A stretch of 64,000 nt of DNA from Candidatus Segetimicrobium genomatis (GTDB lineage Bacteria; Sysuimicrobiota; Sysuimicrobiia; Sysuimicrobiales; Segetimicrobiaceae): the NCBI GenBank assembly GCA_005882275.1, contig VBAK01000115.1, forward strand, positions 23,804-87,803. Reading direction: 5' to 3'. Shown piece after piece: positions 8,584 through 20,020 of the stretch. The translations under genes were made by a program, and so were the position numbers. The number at the start of each line of letters is the position of its first letter. The stretch's first letter is position 1. The notes under the pieces are model-generated. The model made no database searches, was not told the DNA's origin, and worked only from the letters and a program-made list of their open reading frames with translations.

Positions 8584-9438
8584 ATGCCGTCGCTGTTCAT
8601 CCTGATCGCGGCCGTCTTCTACGGGATCTCACCCATCATCGCCAAAGCGGTGTACGGGTTTGGGGTCACCCCCCTGACCCTCCTGGCGCTCCGGTCCACA
8701 TTCGCCGCGGCCTGCCTCTGGGCCGGCCTGATCGCGACCCGCACCCCCTTCCACCCGCCCCGGTCATCGCTGGTCCCCCTGATCGTGATGGGTTCGACGC
8801 TGATCCCGGTCCAGGTGTTTGCGTACTTTCAGGCCCTGGCCTATCTCCCGGCCTCGTCTGCCTCGGTCCTCTCTTACACCTATCCGATCCACGTCGCCTG
8901 GATGGGTTGGTGGTTCTTGGGGGAACGCGTCCGGCCCGATGAATTAGGCCTGCTCGCTGGCGTCATCGCCGGGGCGTTGCTGGTCGCGGGGCAGACCCCC
9001 GCCGCCGCCCACGGGCTCGGACTCGTCATGCTCGCCGTTGCCACCCTGACGTCTGCCGTCTTTATGGTCGCGGCGCGGCGGATCGTCAGGGACGTGCTCC
9101 CGATCACCGCGATGGCCATTCTGGGGCCGACCTCCGCGGCCATGTACTGGGCCGCCGCGCTGGCCGCGGGACAACTGACGCTGGCGATGCCCGTCCCCGC
9201 GTTCGCGGCTGTCCTCGGGATCGCCCTCCTGGCCAATCTCATCGCGCCGATCCTGCTGCTCTCGGGACTCAGGGCCATGCCCGCGGTGCGGGCGGCGATG
9301 CTCGGAACGCTCGAGCCCGTGGTCACGGTCACGCTGAGCGTCCTGCTGCTGGGGGACGCCATGACCCCCCTGCGCGGGCTCGGCATCGCCATCGTCCTCG
9401 GGGCGATTACGATCCTCCACATGCGCCGGTCCGCCTGA
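8584..9438 (+). CDS. EamA/DMT-superfamily transporter
   Basis: 284 aa with ten predicted transmembrane helices arranged as two EamA halves (about 1-135 and 145-280). Each half has the family's conserved pattern, e.g. LPASSASVLSYTYPIHVAWMGWWFLGE in the first and GTLEPVVTVTLSVLLLGDAM in the second. DMT proteins export amino acids, metabolites or drugs; the substrate here is unknown. There is no ribosome site, and a TAAAAT box ends only seven bases before the ATG, so the mRNA may be leaderless. Stand-alone gene. Confidence 0.9.
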   Translation: MPSLFILIAAVFYGISPIIAKAVYGFGVTPLTLLALRSTFAAACLWAGLIATRTPFHPPRSSLVPLIVMGSTLIPVQVFAYFQALAYLPASSASVLSYTYPIHVAWMGWWFLGERVRPDELGLLAGVIAGALLVAGQTPAAAHGLGLVMLAVATLTSAVFMVAARRIVRDVLPITAMAILGPTSAAMYWAAALAAGQLTLAMPVPAFAAVLGIALLANLIAPILLLSGLRAMPAVRAAMLGTLEPVVTVTLSVLLLGDAMTPLRGLGIAIVLGAITILHMRRSA

Positions 9439-9465
9439 CCCCGGTCGAGGGCCGCCGCGGAGGCC

Positions 9466-10509
9466 TTACGGAACGAGCACCACCTTCCCGAAATGCTCCC
9501 GGGCCTCAAACAACCGGTGCGCCTCACGAATCTCGGACAGCGGCAGCACGGTGTGGATGACCGGGGTGAGTTCCCCGCGGAAGACCAGCCCCATGACGGT
9601 CTGGAAATCTGTCAGGTTGCCCATGGGAGCCCCGAGGATCTGCCGGTGGCGTTGGTAGATCTCTCGGATGTCGATGCTCGGGCGCTCTCCCCCCGTCGCG
9701 CCGCAGATGACCATGCGTCCCCCCGGCCGCAGGCTGCGGATCGATTCCGGCCAGGTCGGGGCGCCGACCGGATCGGCGGCGACGTGGACGCCGGACGCCG
9801 TCAACTCCCGGACCCGCTCGCTGAAGCGCGGATACCGGACCCGATCGATCGGCACCGCCCCGAGGCGCTCCGCCTTCGCGGCCTTCTCCGGGCCGCCCAC
9901 GAGGGCAAAGACGCGGGCGCCTGCCCGCCGGCCGACGACCAGCGCCGCGCTCCCCACACCGCCGGACGCGCCCACGACCAGAAGGTCCTCCCCGGCGCGA
10001 AGCCGGCCGGTGGTCACCACCATCCGCCACGCGGTCGTGCAGCAGACGGGCGTGGCCGCGGCCTGTTCGAAGGCCACCGCGCTGGGGATCTTCATGAGGT
10101 TCCCCGCGGGGGCGACGGTAAACTCCGCCATGCCGCCCGGTGTGTGCTCGCCGAAGATCCGATACTCCCGGCACATCGACTGCTCGCCCGCGAGGCAAAA
10201 CTCGCAGCGGCCGCAGCAGAGGATCGGGTTGATGACCACGCGCTCGCCCGCCGCCATCTCGCCGGTGCCCGGCCCGACCTGCTCGACGACCCCGGCGACA
10301 TCGACCCCTGTCACCGCCGGCAGCCGGCGCTCGGTCCAGGGATAGACGGGGCGCCCGCCCGGCGGCCCGCTGCGCGCCCAGATGTCGAGGTTGTTCAGCC
10401 CAACCGCGCGCACCCGGACAAGGGCCTCTCCCGGTCCCGGGCGCGGGACCGGGATGTCCTCGATCCGCAGGCTGTCCAGCCCGCCGTGCTCGCGGATGAC
10501 AACGGCCTT
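9466..10509 (-). CDS. Zinc-type (MDR) alcohol dehydrogenase/quinone oxidoreductase, start codon unclear
   Basis: Medium-chain NAD(P)-dependent oxidoreductase. Zinc-site cysteines (INPILCCGRCEFCLAGE) and a Rossmann glycine motif (VVGASGGVGSAALVVG) are intact. The first ordinary start in frame is the GTG at 10413. The DNA up to about 10509 nevertheless encodes the family's usual first strand region in frame (KAVVIREHGGLDSLRIEDI). The expected ATG before this lysine is replaced by GCG, and no ATG, GTG or TTG lies further upstream in frame. I therefore draw the homologous extent; the real start may be non-canonical, or the ATG lost by mutation or sequence error. Lies next to the AIM24 gene on the same strand. 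Confidence 0.8.
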   Translation of the reverse strand, partial: KAVVIREHGGLDSLRIEDIPVPRPGPGEALVRVRAVGLNNLDIWARSGPPGGRPVYPWTERRLPAVTGVDVAGVVEQVGPGTGEMAAGERVVINPILCCGRCEFCLAGEQSMCREYRIFGEHTPGGMAEFTVAPAGNLMKIPSAVAFEQAAATPVCCTTAWRMVVTTGRLRAGEDLLVVGASGGVGSAALVVGRRAGARVFALVGGPEKAAKAERLGAVPIDRVRYPRFSERVRELTASGVHVAADPVGAPTWPESIRSLRPGGRMVICGATGGERPSIDIREIYQRHRQILGAPMGNLTDFQTVMGLVFRGELTPVIHTVLPLSEIREAHRLFEAREHFGKVVLVP

Positions 10510-10567
10510 CGCGGTCTCCCCCTCCTGCCCGCCGGCCGGTCCTCTTGGGCGCCCACAGACCTCGGGG

Positions 10568-11260
10568 CTACTCCGTCGGCATGTGCATGTACATCGATTG
10601 GAGCGCGATCCGCCCGGGTCCCGCGAACCGGTTCCAGAAGAGCTGGCCGGCGCTGGCGAAGACCCCTGTCGAGATCTTCTGAAAGATCGTCTGCATCTGG
10701 ACCGTCCGGTCCTTGTAGATCCACCCGCCCGGCTCGATATCGATCTGCTCGCCCTGCCCCAGCGTCACGACAAAAACGTTGCCGTAGCCGTGCAGCCACA
10801 GGACCCCATCCTGGCGGAGGCAGGTGAAGGTGTCGATGAAGAAACCCGTCCCGCCGAACAACACGTTCGCCGCCCCCTTGATCCGCGTGAACGTGTAGTC
10901 CACCCCGTCGGTCGCAGCCAGGAACTGGTGCTCGCGAACGTCGATGGCCTCTCCGACCTTCAGGTGCAGCGCGAACACATGCCCCGCCCCATCGCGGCTG
11001 AACGCGATCCGCCCCGGCCCCTTCGCCTGCGTCATGAAGACCGGCATCCCCGAGAGCACCCGCTTGAACGCGCCCTTGAGGGGCTTCAGCGACACCTCGA
11101 CGCCCGGATCCTTCCAGAGCAGGATGTGGTGCTCGAAGTAGACGGGCAGCGCCGCCAGTTCCAGGTGAAGGACCGGGACGAGTTCACCTTCGATGTGGTA
11201 CGTGACGCCGCCGAATGTCTCGTCGCGCGCTGCGGTCGGCAGTAGGACCGGGACGGGCAT
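10568..11260 (-). CDS. AIM24 family protein
   Basis: 230 aa, ATG preceded by AGGAGGTG. The chain is a beta-rich AIM24/TIGR00266-type fold with its typical phrases (KGPGRIAFSRDGAGHVFALHL, GTGFFIDTFTCLRQDGVLWLHGYG, AGPGRIALQS near the C-terminus). Bacterial members have no defined biochemical role; the name comes from a yeast mitochondrial protein. No signal peptide is visible. The dehydrogenase lies directly downstream on the same strand, so the two are probably co-transcribed. Confidence 0.9.
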   Translation of the reverse strand: MPVPVLLPTAARDETFGGVTYHIEGELVPVLHLELAALPVYFEHHILLWKDPGVEVSLKPLKGAFKRVLSGMPVFMTQAKGPGRIAFSRDGAGHVFALHLKVGEAIDVREHQFLAATDGVDYTFTRIKGAANVLFGGTGFFIDTFTCLRQDGVLWLHGYGNVFVVTLGQGEQIDIEPGGWIYKDRTVQMQTIFQKISTGVFASAGQLFWNRFAGPGRIALQSMYMHMPTE

Positions 11261-11451
11261 GGGTTCGACACCTCCTGAGATCTCTGCGCCAATCCCTTAT
11301 GCCCATCACGACTTCGTTCAAGACCGGCCCCGTTCGCCACACCGGCGCGGAAGATCCAGGGGGGAACGCCCCTCCGGATCTCCCGCAGCTGTGCGATTCC
11401 GGGGCGGGACCGGGGGACGGGGAGCCCCCGCTCCGGGCCCCTCCTCGGGCG

Positions 11452-11718
11452 CTACTTCGGAGTCAAATCCATCGCCTCGGTCACCCGTGTAAACGGGATT
11501 TTGGCCGCCTCATTCACCTGCTTCACCAGGTCGGCGTTCGACGCCTCGAACAGGCACATGCAGTGGGACTCGCCGGGGACAAACGTGCTGCGAATGTACC
11601 GGACCGACTTGCCCTGCGCGGTAAACTTCTTGCTCGTGTCGATCGCCGCTTTCTGGGCGGCTGCCAACTGGTCGATCGTCACTCCGGGGAGGCTTCGATC
11701 CACCATATAGACGGGCAT
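11452..11718 (-). CDS. DUF4242 (SCO4226-like nickel-binding fold) protein
   Basis: 88 aa from the ATG at 11718, chosen because AGGAGG lies eight bases upstream; the track adds 12 residues. Sequence features of DUF4242 are plain (YMVDRSLPGVTIDQLAAAQ, VRYIRSTFVPGESHCMCLFEA, IPFTRVTEAMDLTP). The family is a ferredoxin-like fold; one Streptomyces member, SCO4226, binds nickel. The HCMC group is a plausible metal or thiol site. The 190 bases between this gene and AIM24 hold only GC-rich inverted repeats. Confidence 0.88.
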   Translation of the reverse strand: MPVYMVDRSLPGVTIDQLAAAQKAAIDTSKKFTAQGKSVRYIRSTFVPGESHCMCLFEASNADLVKQVNEAAKIPFTRVTEAMDLTPK

Positions 11719-11821
11719 CTCCATCACCTCCTGGCGATTTGTCACCACCATCATTGTAACCTGGGAACCGATCGCGGGTCATCTACATCCCGTTCCCGGC
11801 GCGTCCCGCGGCGGCCTCAGG

Positions 11822-12205
11822 TCACGGACAGGCGGCCACGGCCTCGATCTCCAACAGATAGTCCGGCGTGGCCAGCCCGGCCACGACGATGAAGGTATTC
11901 GGCGGGAAGTACGCCTTGAAGTACCGCGCCCGGACCTCTGCGATCTTTGCCCGGTACGCGACGCTCGTCGTGTACGTCGTCAGCTTCACCACATCGTCCA
12001 GCGAGGCCCCGGCCGAGGCAAGCACCGCTTTGAGATTTTCGAACACCTGGACCGCCTGCGCCTCGATATCGCCCCTGCCGACAATGGTGCCCTCGATGTC
12101 CTGCGCCACCTGCCCGGCGGTGTAGACGAACCCCCCCGCCTTCGCCGCGTGCGAGTACCCGGTGGTCTTGTGCATCCCTCGAACCGCCACTTCCTCTCGC
12201 CGCAC
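11822..12205 (-). CDS. RidA family (Rid/YjgF/UK114) enamine/imine deaminase
   Basis: 127 aa from the GTG at 12205, with AGGGGGGAT upstream; this gives the normal family length, whereas the ATG at 12175 would remove the first strand. RidA proteins hydrolyse reactive enamine/imine intermediates made by PLP enzymes. Visible signatures are GGFVYTAGQVA, a central QVFENLKAVLASAGASLDDVV and the C-terminal PPNTFIVVAGLATPDYLLEIEAVA. The arginine that binds carboxylates in canonical RidA (usually PxRxxV) is replaced here by a PPNTFIVV segment, so this may be a Rid2-7 subgroup member with different chemistry. Confidence 0.9.
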   Translation of the reverse strand: MRREEVAVRGMHKTTGYSHAAKAGGFVYTAGQVAQDIEGTIVGRGDIEAQAVQVFENLKAVLASAGASLDDVVKLTTYTTSVAYRAKIAEVRARYFKAYFPPNTFIVVAGLATPDYLLEIEAVAACP

Positions 12206-12368
12206 CCGCCATCCCCCCTCTGCTTCGATATGGAGCCCGTTGCGCTCCGGGCGCCGGATCGTGGTCGCCTCCGGACTGTTCCATCCCCGCGATGCGGACC
12301 CCTCGTCGTGCGCGAGGCAGGCCGTCCCCGCCGTGGATAGGAAAAGGCGCTCCGGCGGGGGAATATTC

Positions 12369-13580
12369 ATGGGCGTGACGTCCGACGTGAGAGTTGCCGC
12401 GGCGATCGGACAGCAGCGGATCTGGCAGGCTGCCCTCACCGAAGCGCTATCTCGAATGACACCATCGGCCGGCGGGGGGCAGGTCGACCTCGCCTTTCTC
12501 TTCGCCAGCGCGGCGTACGCGGAAGAGTTCCCTCATCTGGTGGCGGCCGCGCGCCGGGCGGTGGGCGCGCGCCTGCTGGTCGGCTGTTCCGGGCAGGGGG
12601 TGATCGGCCCCGGCCGCGAGGTGGAGGGGGAGCCCGCGCTGGCGATCTTGGCGACCGCGCTTCCCGATGCGGCCCTCCGCGCCGTCCGTCTCACCCAGGG
12701 CACCCTCGAACGGTGTCGAACCCGCGGGCACTGGTACGAGACCACCGGGGTGGCGCCCGCCGACCTCACCGCGTGGATCCTGTTTGCCGACCCCTTCACG
12801 TTTGACGCCGATGGGCTCCTCACCGCCTGGGCCGACGCCTATCCGGGGATTCCTGTCGTGGGCGGGCTGGCGTCCGGGGAATTCCGCCTCCGGCGCACCC
12901 ACGTCTTTCTCGACGAGCAGGTCTACGATCAGGGCGCCGTGGCCCTGGCCCTCGGCGGGCCCTACGAGATCAGGACGATCGTGTCGCAGGGCTGCACGCC
13001 CATCGGAGAACCGTGGACCATCACGGGGGCGGCCGGAAACGTGATCGAGATGATCGCCCGGCGGCCGGCCTATCAGGTGCTGCGGGACACGATCGACGCG
13101 CTCCCCGCGGATGTCCGGCTGCGGGCGCGCGGGAACCTCTTCGTGGGGCTGGCCATCGACGAGCGCCGGGAGCGCTGGCGCCGCGGGGACTTCCTGATCC
13201 GCAACTTCCTGGCGGCGGACGCGCAGGCCGGGACGCTCACCGTCGGCGCGATCCCGCGGGTCGGGCAAACGGTCCAGTTTCAGCTGCGGGACCGCGAAGC
13301 CGCCGACGAGGACCTCCGCGCGCTGCTCGACGCCGCCACGGCCGACCTCGGCGCCAGGGAGGCCATCGCGGCGCTCCTGTGCTCGTGCAACGGCCGCGGC
13401 ATCGGACTGTTCGGCACCCCCAACCACGACGCCCAGGCGGTCGCCGACCGGTTGGGGCCGGTGCCTCTCGCCGGCTTCTTCTGCAACGGCGAGGTCGGGC
13501 CTGTGGGATCGCGGAACTTTCTGCACGGCTACACCGCCAGCATCCCCCTCCTGGTGCGGAGGGACCCGGCGCCCGCATGA
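12369..13580 (+). CDS. FIST domain sensor protein
   Basis: 403 aa with FIST_N (about 30-220) and FIST_C (about 230-390) domains. FIST domains are proposed small-ligand sensors found with signalling proteins. Characteristic phrases are LLVGCSGQGVIGPGREVEG, GIPVVGGLASGEF, YDQGAVALALGGPYEIRTIVSQGC and the C-terminal LAGFFCNGEVGPVG. It starts at the ATG at 12369 after GGGGGA. No kinase or methyl-accepting domain is attached and no signalling gene adjoins it, so its output is unknown. The phosphoesterase follows by about 35 bases. Confidence 0.9.
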   Translation: MGVTSDVRVAAAIGQQRIWQAALTEALSRMTPSAGGGQVDLAFLFASAAYAEEFPHLVAAARRAVGARLLVGCSGQGVIGPGREVEGEPALAILATALPDAALRAVRLTQGTLERCRTRGHWYETTGVAPADLTAWILFADPFTFDADGLLTAWADAYPGIPVVGGLASGEFRLRRTHVFLDEQVYDQGAVALALGGPYEIRTIVSQGCTPIGEPWTITGAAGNVIEMIARRPAYQVLRDTIDALPADVRLRARGNLFVGLAIDERRERWRRGDFLIRNFLAADAQAGTLTVGAIPRVGQTVQFQLRDREAADEDLRALLDAATADLGAREAIAALLCSCNGRGIGLFGTPNHDAQAVADRLGPVPLAGFFCNGEVGPVGSRNFLHGYTASIPLLVRRDPAPA

Positions 13581-13617
13581 CTCACCCCGAGGCTTCCGCC
13601 GGGGCCCCGCCGATGTG

Positions 13618-14208
13618 ATGGCCGGACCCGGCCGTCCCCAGCCGGTCCGGATCCTGGCGTGCGCCGATCTGCACGGACGCCCGGAGCGGATCGCGCGCGT
13701 GCGGGCCCTGGCGGCCGCCCACACCCCCGCGGTCGTGCTGCTCCCCGGGGATTTGACCCATGCCGGAGGGGGCGAAGATGCGCTCACGTTGTTGTCGACG
13801 CTGCCGGTGCCGGTCCTCGCCGTGCCGGGCAATATGGACGGCCCCCGCGCGGTCTTCCAGATCACCCAGCGGGGACGGCTGCTCGGCGTCGAGCCGGTGG
13901 TGATCGAGGGCGTCTCGTTCGGAGGACCGGACGTGCGCGCCCGCTGCGACGTCCTCGTCACGCACGAGCCTCCTCTCGGCACGCTCGACCTGGCTTCCTC
14001 GGGGCGTCACATCGGGACGCAGGTCGTGCGCGACCTGATCGCCCGGCTCCGGCCAAAAGTGCTCACCTGCGGCCACGTCCACGAGTCCCCCGGGATCGCG
14101 CAAGTGGAGGACACGCTGGTGGTCAACTGCACGATGGGCACCGACAGCGCCGCGGGCGCCCTCATCGAGCTCACCCCCGATGGAGCGACGGCCCGCCTCC
14201 TGGAGTAA
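13618..14208 (+). CDS. Calcineurin-like metallophosphoesterase
   Basis: 196 aa from the ATG at 13618 (a GTG directly precedes it). The dimetal site motifs appear in order: ACADLHG (D-x-H), LLPGDL, VPGNMDG, VTHEPPLG and CGHVHES. This is a compact YfcE/cytosolic-type phosphodiesterase or phosphatase; the substrate is not predictable. It follows the FIST gene on the same strand and may form an operon with it. A short hairpin (14284-14299, AGGGCG-CTCT-CGCCCT) lies 75 bases downstream, without a U tract. Confidence 0.9.
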   Translation: MAGPGRPQPVRILACADLHGRPERIARVRALAAAHTPAVVLLPGDLTHAGGGEDALTLLSTLPVPVLAVPGNMDGPRAVFQITQRGRLLGVEPVVIEGVSFGGPDVRARCDVLVTHEPPLGTLDLASSGRHIGTQVVRDLIARLRPKVLTCGHVHESPGIAQVEDTLVVNCTMGTDSAAGALIELTPDGATARLLE

Positions 14209-14337
14209 TGCGTGCATACGCCATCGGCGACACCCCGGCGCGTCTTCACAGAATTGTGACAGTGGGAGAGTACTAAAGGGACGAGGGCGCTCTCGCCCTG
14301 GTGCATGACAGAAAAAGGGTGAAAGGAGAGAGATCTG

Positions 14338-14949
14338 ATGCGCAGGAACGCAAGGCCAACCGATGTGTTTGCGGCGATTGCCGTGTCGGTCATCCTCTCG
14401 GTTCCGATGGCGGCGGGCGCCGCGATGGCGGAGTCCGTAACAACGACCACCGGCTCGATCGCTGCGGTGAAGGGCGGCAGCGTGACGATCGCGTCCCCCG
14501 ACGGAAGCCGGAAGGTCGTCAAGATCCAGTCAGACACGCTCATCCTCAGACGAGAAGCGGCGACCCTGGGAGCCATCAAACCGGGCACCCCGCTGGCGGT
14601 CACCGCGAAGAAGGGGGCGGAAGGGTCGCTGACCGCGGTCTCGATCAATATCTTTTCCCCGCAGCTCTGGAGCCGCGTGCGCAAGGGCCAGTGGATGATG
14701 GACACCGGAAACATCATGACCAACGCGCTCGTCACGCAGGTCGTTGAGCGGGTCGACGGGCGCACTCTGTACATGAAGCTGGCTCAGGGAACAGGGATAA
14801 TCAGCGTGCCGCACTCCGCGGAAATCCATCGTCTGATCACGGTCCGGCTGGTCGATTTGAAGCCGGGGGTGAAGGTGACCATCCGGGGAATCGCCAATTC
14901 GGACGGGACCATTAAAGCGTCAAGCATCACCTTCGATCGACAGGGTTAG
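14338..14949 (+). CDS. Exported DUF5666-like beta-barrel protein
   Basis: 203 aa with AAAGGAGAG eight bases before the ATG. Residues 1-31 are a signal peptide (AIAVSVILSVPMAAGAAMA). The mature chain consists of two or three OB-like repeats with the pattern GSIAAVKGGSVTIASPDG, IKPGTPLAVTAKKG and LKPGVKVTIRGIANSDGTIKA, which resembles DUF5666 proteins of unknown function. No cysteine in the mature part. Probably periplasmic or cell-surface. Confidence 0.8.
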   Translation: MRRNARPTDVFAAIAVSVILSVPMAAGAAMAESVTTTTGSIAAVKGGSVTIASPDGSRKVVKIQSDTLILRREAATLGAIKPGTPLAVTAKKGAEGSLTAVSINIFSPQLWSRVRKGQWMMDTGNIMTNALVTQVVERVDGRTLYMKLAQGTGIISVPHSAEIHRLITVRLVDLKPGVKVTIRGIANSDGTIKASSITFDRQG

Positions 14950-15019
14950 GTTTGGCGTCAGACCACCGCCGGCGTCGGCGCCCACGGGAGGGACCACGTC
15001 CCCTCCTCGCGCGATCACC

Positions 15020-17752
<2,733 letters not shown>

Positions 17753-17756
17753 TGGA

Positions 17757-18971
17757 TCACGGCATCTCCTCCGTCCGTTCACGCCCGGCCGGGACGGGCT
17801 GATCGCCCCTCGGCGCCGCAAACCTCCCGAGGCGAAACGGCTCCAGCGGCAGCGCCGTCTGCCCCCCGGTGATCAGCTGCTCGAGGAGCCACGCCGTGAC
17901 CGGCGCGTAACTGAGCCCGGTTCGGCTGTGCCCCGTCGCCAGGATCAGCCCGTCGACGCCCGGAACGGTGTCGATGATCGCCAGCCCGTCGGGCGTCATG
18001 GGACGAAGGCCGGCCCACGTGCGGATGATCCTGGCGTCCCTGAGGGCCGGCATCAGCTCGCCGGCCAGCTGCGCGAACCGGGCGAGCGTCGGCAGGGTCA
18101 CCTCACGGCTGTACCCCGCGTATTCCACGCTGCTTCCGATGAGCACGTGGCCGCGCGCATCCTGGCGGAGATTGATCGCGGGCGTCCGCAGCACGCGCGG
18201 GGTGAGCGCCGGCAGCGCTTCGGTGACCAGCATCTGGCCCCGGCCGGGACGAACGGGGATCTCGACGCCGATGGGGGCGAGCAGCGGGCTCGACCAGGCC
18301 CCGGCGGCCACGATGACCCGGCGCGTGTCCACCCGGCCCGCCGACGTCACGACCCCGGCCACCCGGCCGCCGGCGACGTCGCACCGCAGCACCTCGATCC
18401 CCTCCCGGATCTCCGCCCCCCGCCGCCGCGCGGCGGCCGCGTACGCGTAGGTCAGCAGGAATGGGTTGATGTGGCCGTCGCCCGGCACGTACGCCCCCTC
18501 GACCAGACCGGGCCCGAGCCCGGGCTCCATATTCCGCAGCTCCTCCGCGGACAGGAGATGGGTCTCGATCCCTTCCTGCCGCCGGGTCGCGGCAAATTCC
18601 TGGACGTCCGTCCGCTCGGCATCGCTGCACGCCAGAAGGAGCAGCCCCGCGCGGACGAACTCCACCGGGCGGCCCAACTCGTCGGCGTCATGCGCCAGCA
18701 GTTCGAGGCTCTTCTTGGTGTGGGCCAGGGTCGCTCCCGGGACCCCCGCCGACGCCCCGACCGCCCCCAGGTTGGCCCCGGAGGCCTCCGCGGCGATCGC
18801 GCCGCGCTCCAGGAGCAGCACCCGAACGCCCCGGGCGGCGAGATAGTAGGCGGCGGCGCACCCGACGATGCCCCCGCCGATGATGACCGTATCGGCCGTT
18901 TTTTGGATGTCCATGACGGTTGAAACGAAGGCGTGCTCCAGGATCCCCGGGACCCATTCCGCGGGGGGCAT
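17757..18971 (-). CDS. FAD-dependent D-amino-acid/glycine oxidase-type oxidoreductase
   Basis: 404 aa from the ATG at 18971, which has GGGAGG seven bases upstream; homology starts only at residue 20 ([18 protein letters not shown]), so the shorter start is an alternative. The FAD Rossmann motif [14 protein letters not shown] with ERG is near the N-terminus, and the DAO-family end motif [21 protein letters not shown] is intact. Such enzymes oxidise glycine, sarcosine or D-amino acids. A second gene of the same family lies at 54044. It diverges from the hydroxyacid dehydrogenase at 19025. Confidence 0.9.
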   Translation of the reverse strand: MPPAEWVPGILEHAFVSTVMDIQKTADTVIIGGGIVGCAAAYYLAARGVRVLLLERGAIAAEASGANLGAVGASAGVPGATLAHTKKSLELLAHDADELGRPVEFVRAGLLLLACSDAERTDVQEFAATRRQEGIETHLLSAEELRNMEPGLGPGLVEGAYVPGDGHINPFLLTYAYAAAARRRGAEIREGIEVLRCDVAGGRVAGVVTSAGRVDTRRVIVAAGAWSSPLLAPIGVEIPVRPGRGQMLVTEALPALTPRVLRTPAINLRQDARGHVLIGSSVEYAGYSREVTLPTLARFAQLAGELMPALRDARIIRTWAGLRPMTPDGLAIIDTVPGVDGLILATGHSRTGLSYAPVTAWLLEQLITGGQTALPLEPFRLGRFAAPRGDQPVPAGRERTEEMP

Positions 18972-19024
18972 CCGAATCCTCCCCCGGAAGAGGCGGGCCG
19001 CCCGCGCCGGCGAACCTCTTCGTC

Positions 19025-19984
19025 GTGCGGATCGTGGTGCCCGACGACAGCCCTCCCGTCATCTCCGGCACCCCGGCGTTCGAGCGGATGCGCGCGGCCG
19101 CCGAGGTCATCGTGCATACCTCCCCGCCGGCCTCCGAGGACGATCTCGTCCGGCGGATCGCCGGCGCGCACACGGTGGTGAACATCCGCGGCTACTGCAA
19201 GTTCCCGGCGCGCGTGCTCGAGGCCGCGCGCGGCACGCTGCGGCACCTGGCCATCTGGGGCACCGGCACCGACAACGTGGACCTGGCCGCGGCCCGGCGG
19301 CTGGGGATCGTCGTCTCCAACACGCCCAACACCGCCACCGACGCGATCGCGGAGCACTGCCTCGCCCTGCTCCTCGCCGTGGCGCGCCAGCTGGTGGATC
19401 TGGACGCCCAGGTCAAGCGCGCAAACTGGGACCGCGTTCCGCTCTTTCAGTGCCTGGGGAAGACCCTGGGGATCATCGGCACGGGCGCCATCGGCACGCG
19501 CTTCGCCGAACTGGGGCGCGCCGTCGGCATGCGGGTGCTCGCCTGGACGCTGCACCCCGACCCGGACAAGGCCGGGCGGGCCGGGTTCGCCTACGTTCCA
19601 ACCCTGGATGCGCTGCTGGAGCAGTCGGACGTGGTCTCTCTTCACCTCCGATCCAGCTCCGACACGCGGGGACTCTTGGGCGCGCGGCAGTTCGCCCGGA
19701 TGCGCCCCGGATCGATCTTCATCAACACGGCGCGCGGCGATCTCGTGGACGAGGCCGCGCTGGCCGGGGCGCTGCGCTCGGGCAGGCTGCTCGGGGCCGG
19801 GCTCGATGTGTTCGCGAGCGAACCGGTCTCCCCCGGCAGCCCGCTCCTGGAGGCCCCCCATGTCGTGCTGACGCCCCACACGGCGGGCACCACGCCGGAA
19901 GCGCTCGCGAACGGGCTCAACCTCTGCGCCGAGAACGTCACCCGCTACCTCGCCGGAGGCGAGGTCGTGCACCGGGTCGTATGA
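19025..19984 (+). CDS. D-2-hydroxyacid dehydrogenase
   Basis: 319 aa from the GTG at 19025; the longer track start would add 35 residues of antisense-like sequence. NAD(H)-dependent oxidation or reduction of D-2-hydroxy/2-oxo acids. The NAD-binding GTGAIGTRFAELG is clear, and the catalytic triad can be placed as Arg in SSSDTRGLLG, Glu in DVFASEP and His in LTPHTAGTTPE. The phrase GTGTDNVDLAAARRLGI is typical. Followed 36 bases later by the lactonase-like gene, so the pair could process hydroxyacids or lactones together. Confidence 0.92.
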   Translation: MRIVVPDDSPPVISGTPAFERMRAAAEVIVHTSPPASEDDLVRRIAGAHTVVNIRGYCKFPARVLEAARGTLRHLAIWGTGTDNVDLAAARRLGIVVSNTPNTATDAIAEHCLALLLAVARQLVDLDAQVKRANWDRVPLFQCLGKTLGIIGTGAIGTRFAELGRAVGMRVLAWTLHPDPDKAGRAGFAYVPTLDALLEQSDVVSLHLRSSSDTRGLLGARQFARMRPGSIFINTARGDLVDEAALAGALRSGRLLGAGLDVFASEPVSPGSPLLEAPHVVLTPHTAGTTPEALANGLNLCAENVTRYLAGGEVVHRVV

Positions 19985-20020
19985 TCCCGAGATCCCGCAC
20001 CCACGAACGAGGAGGGGCAG

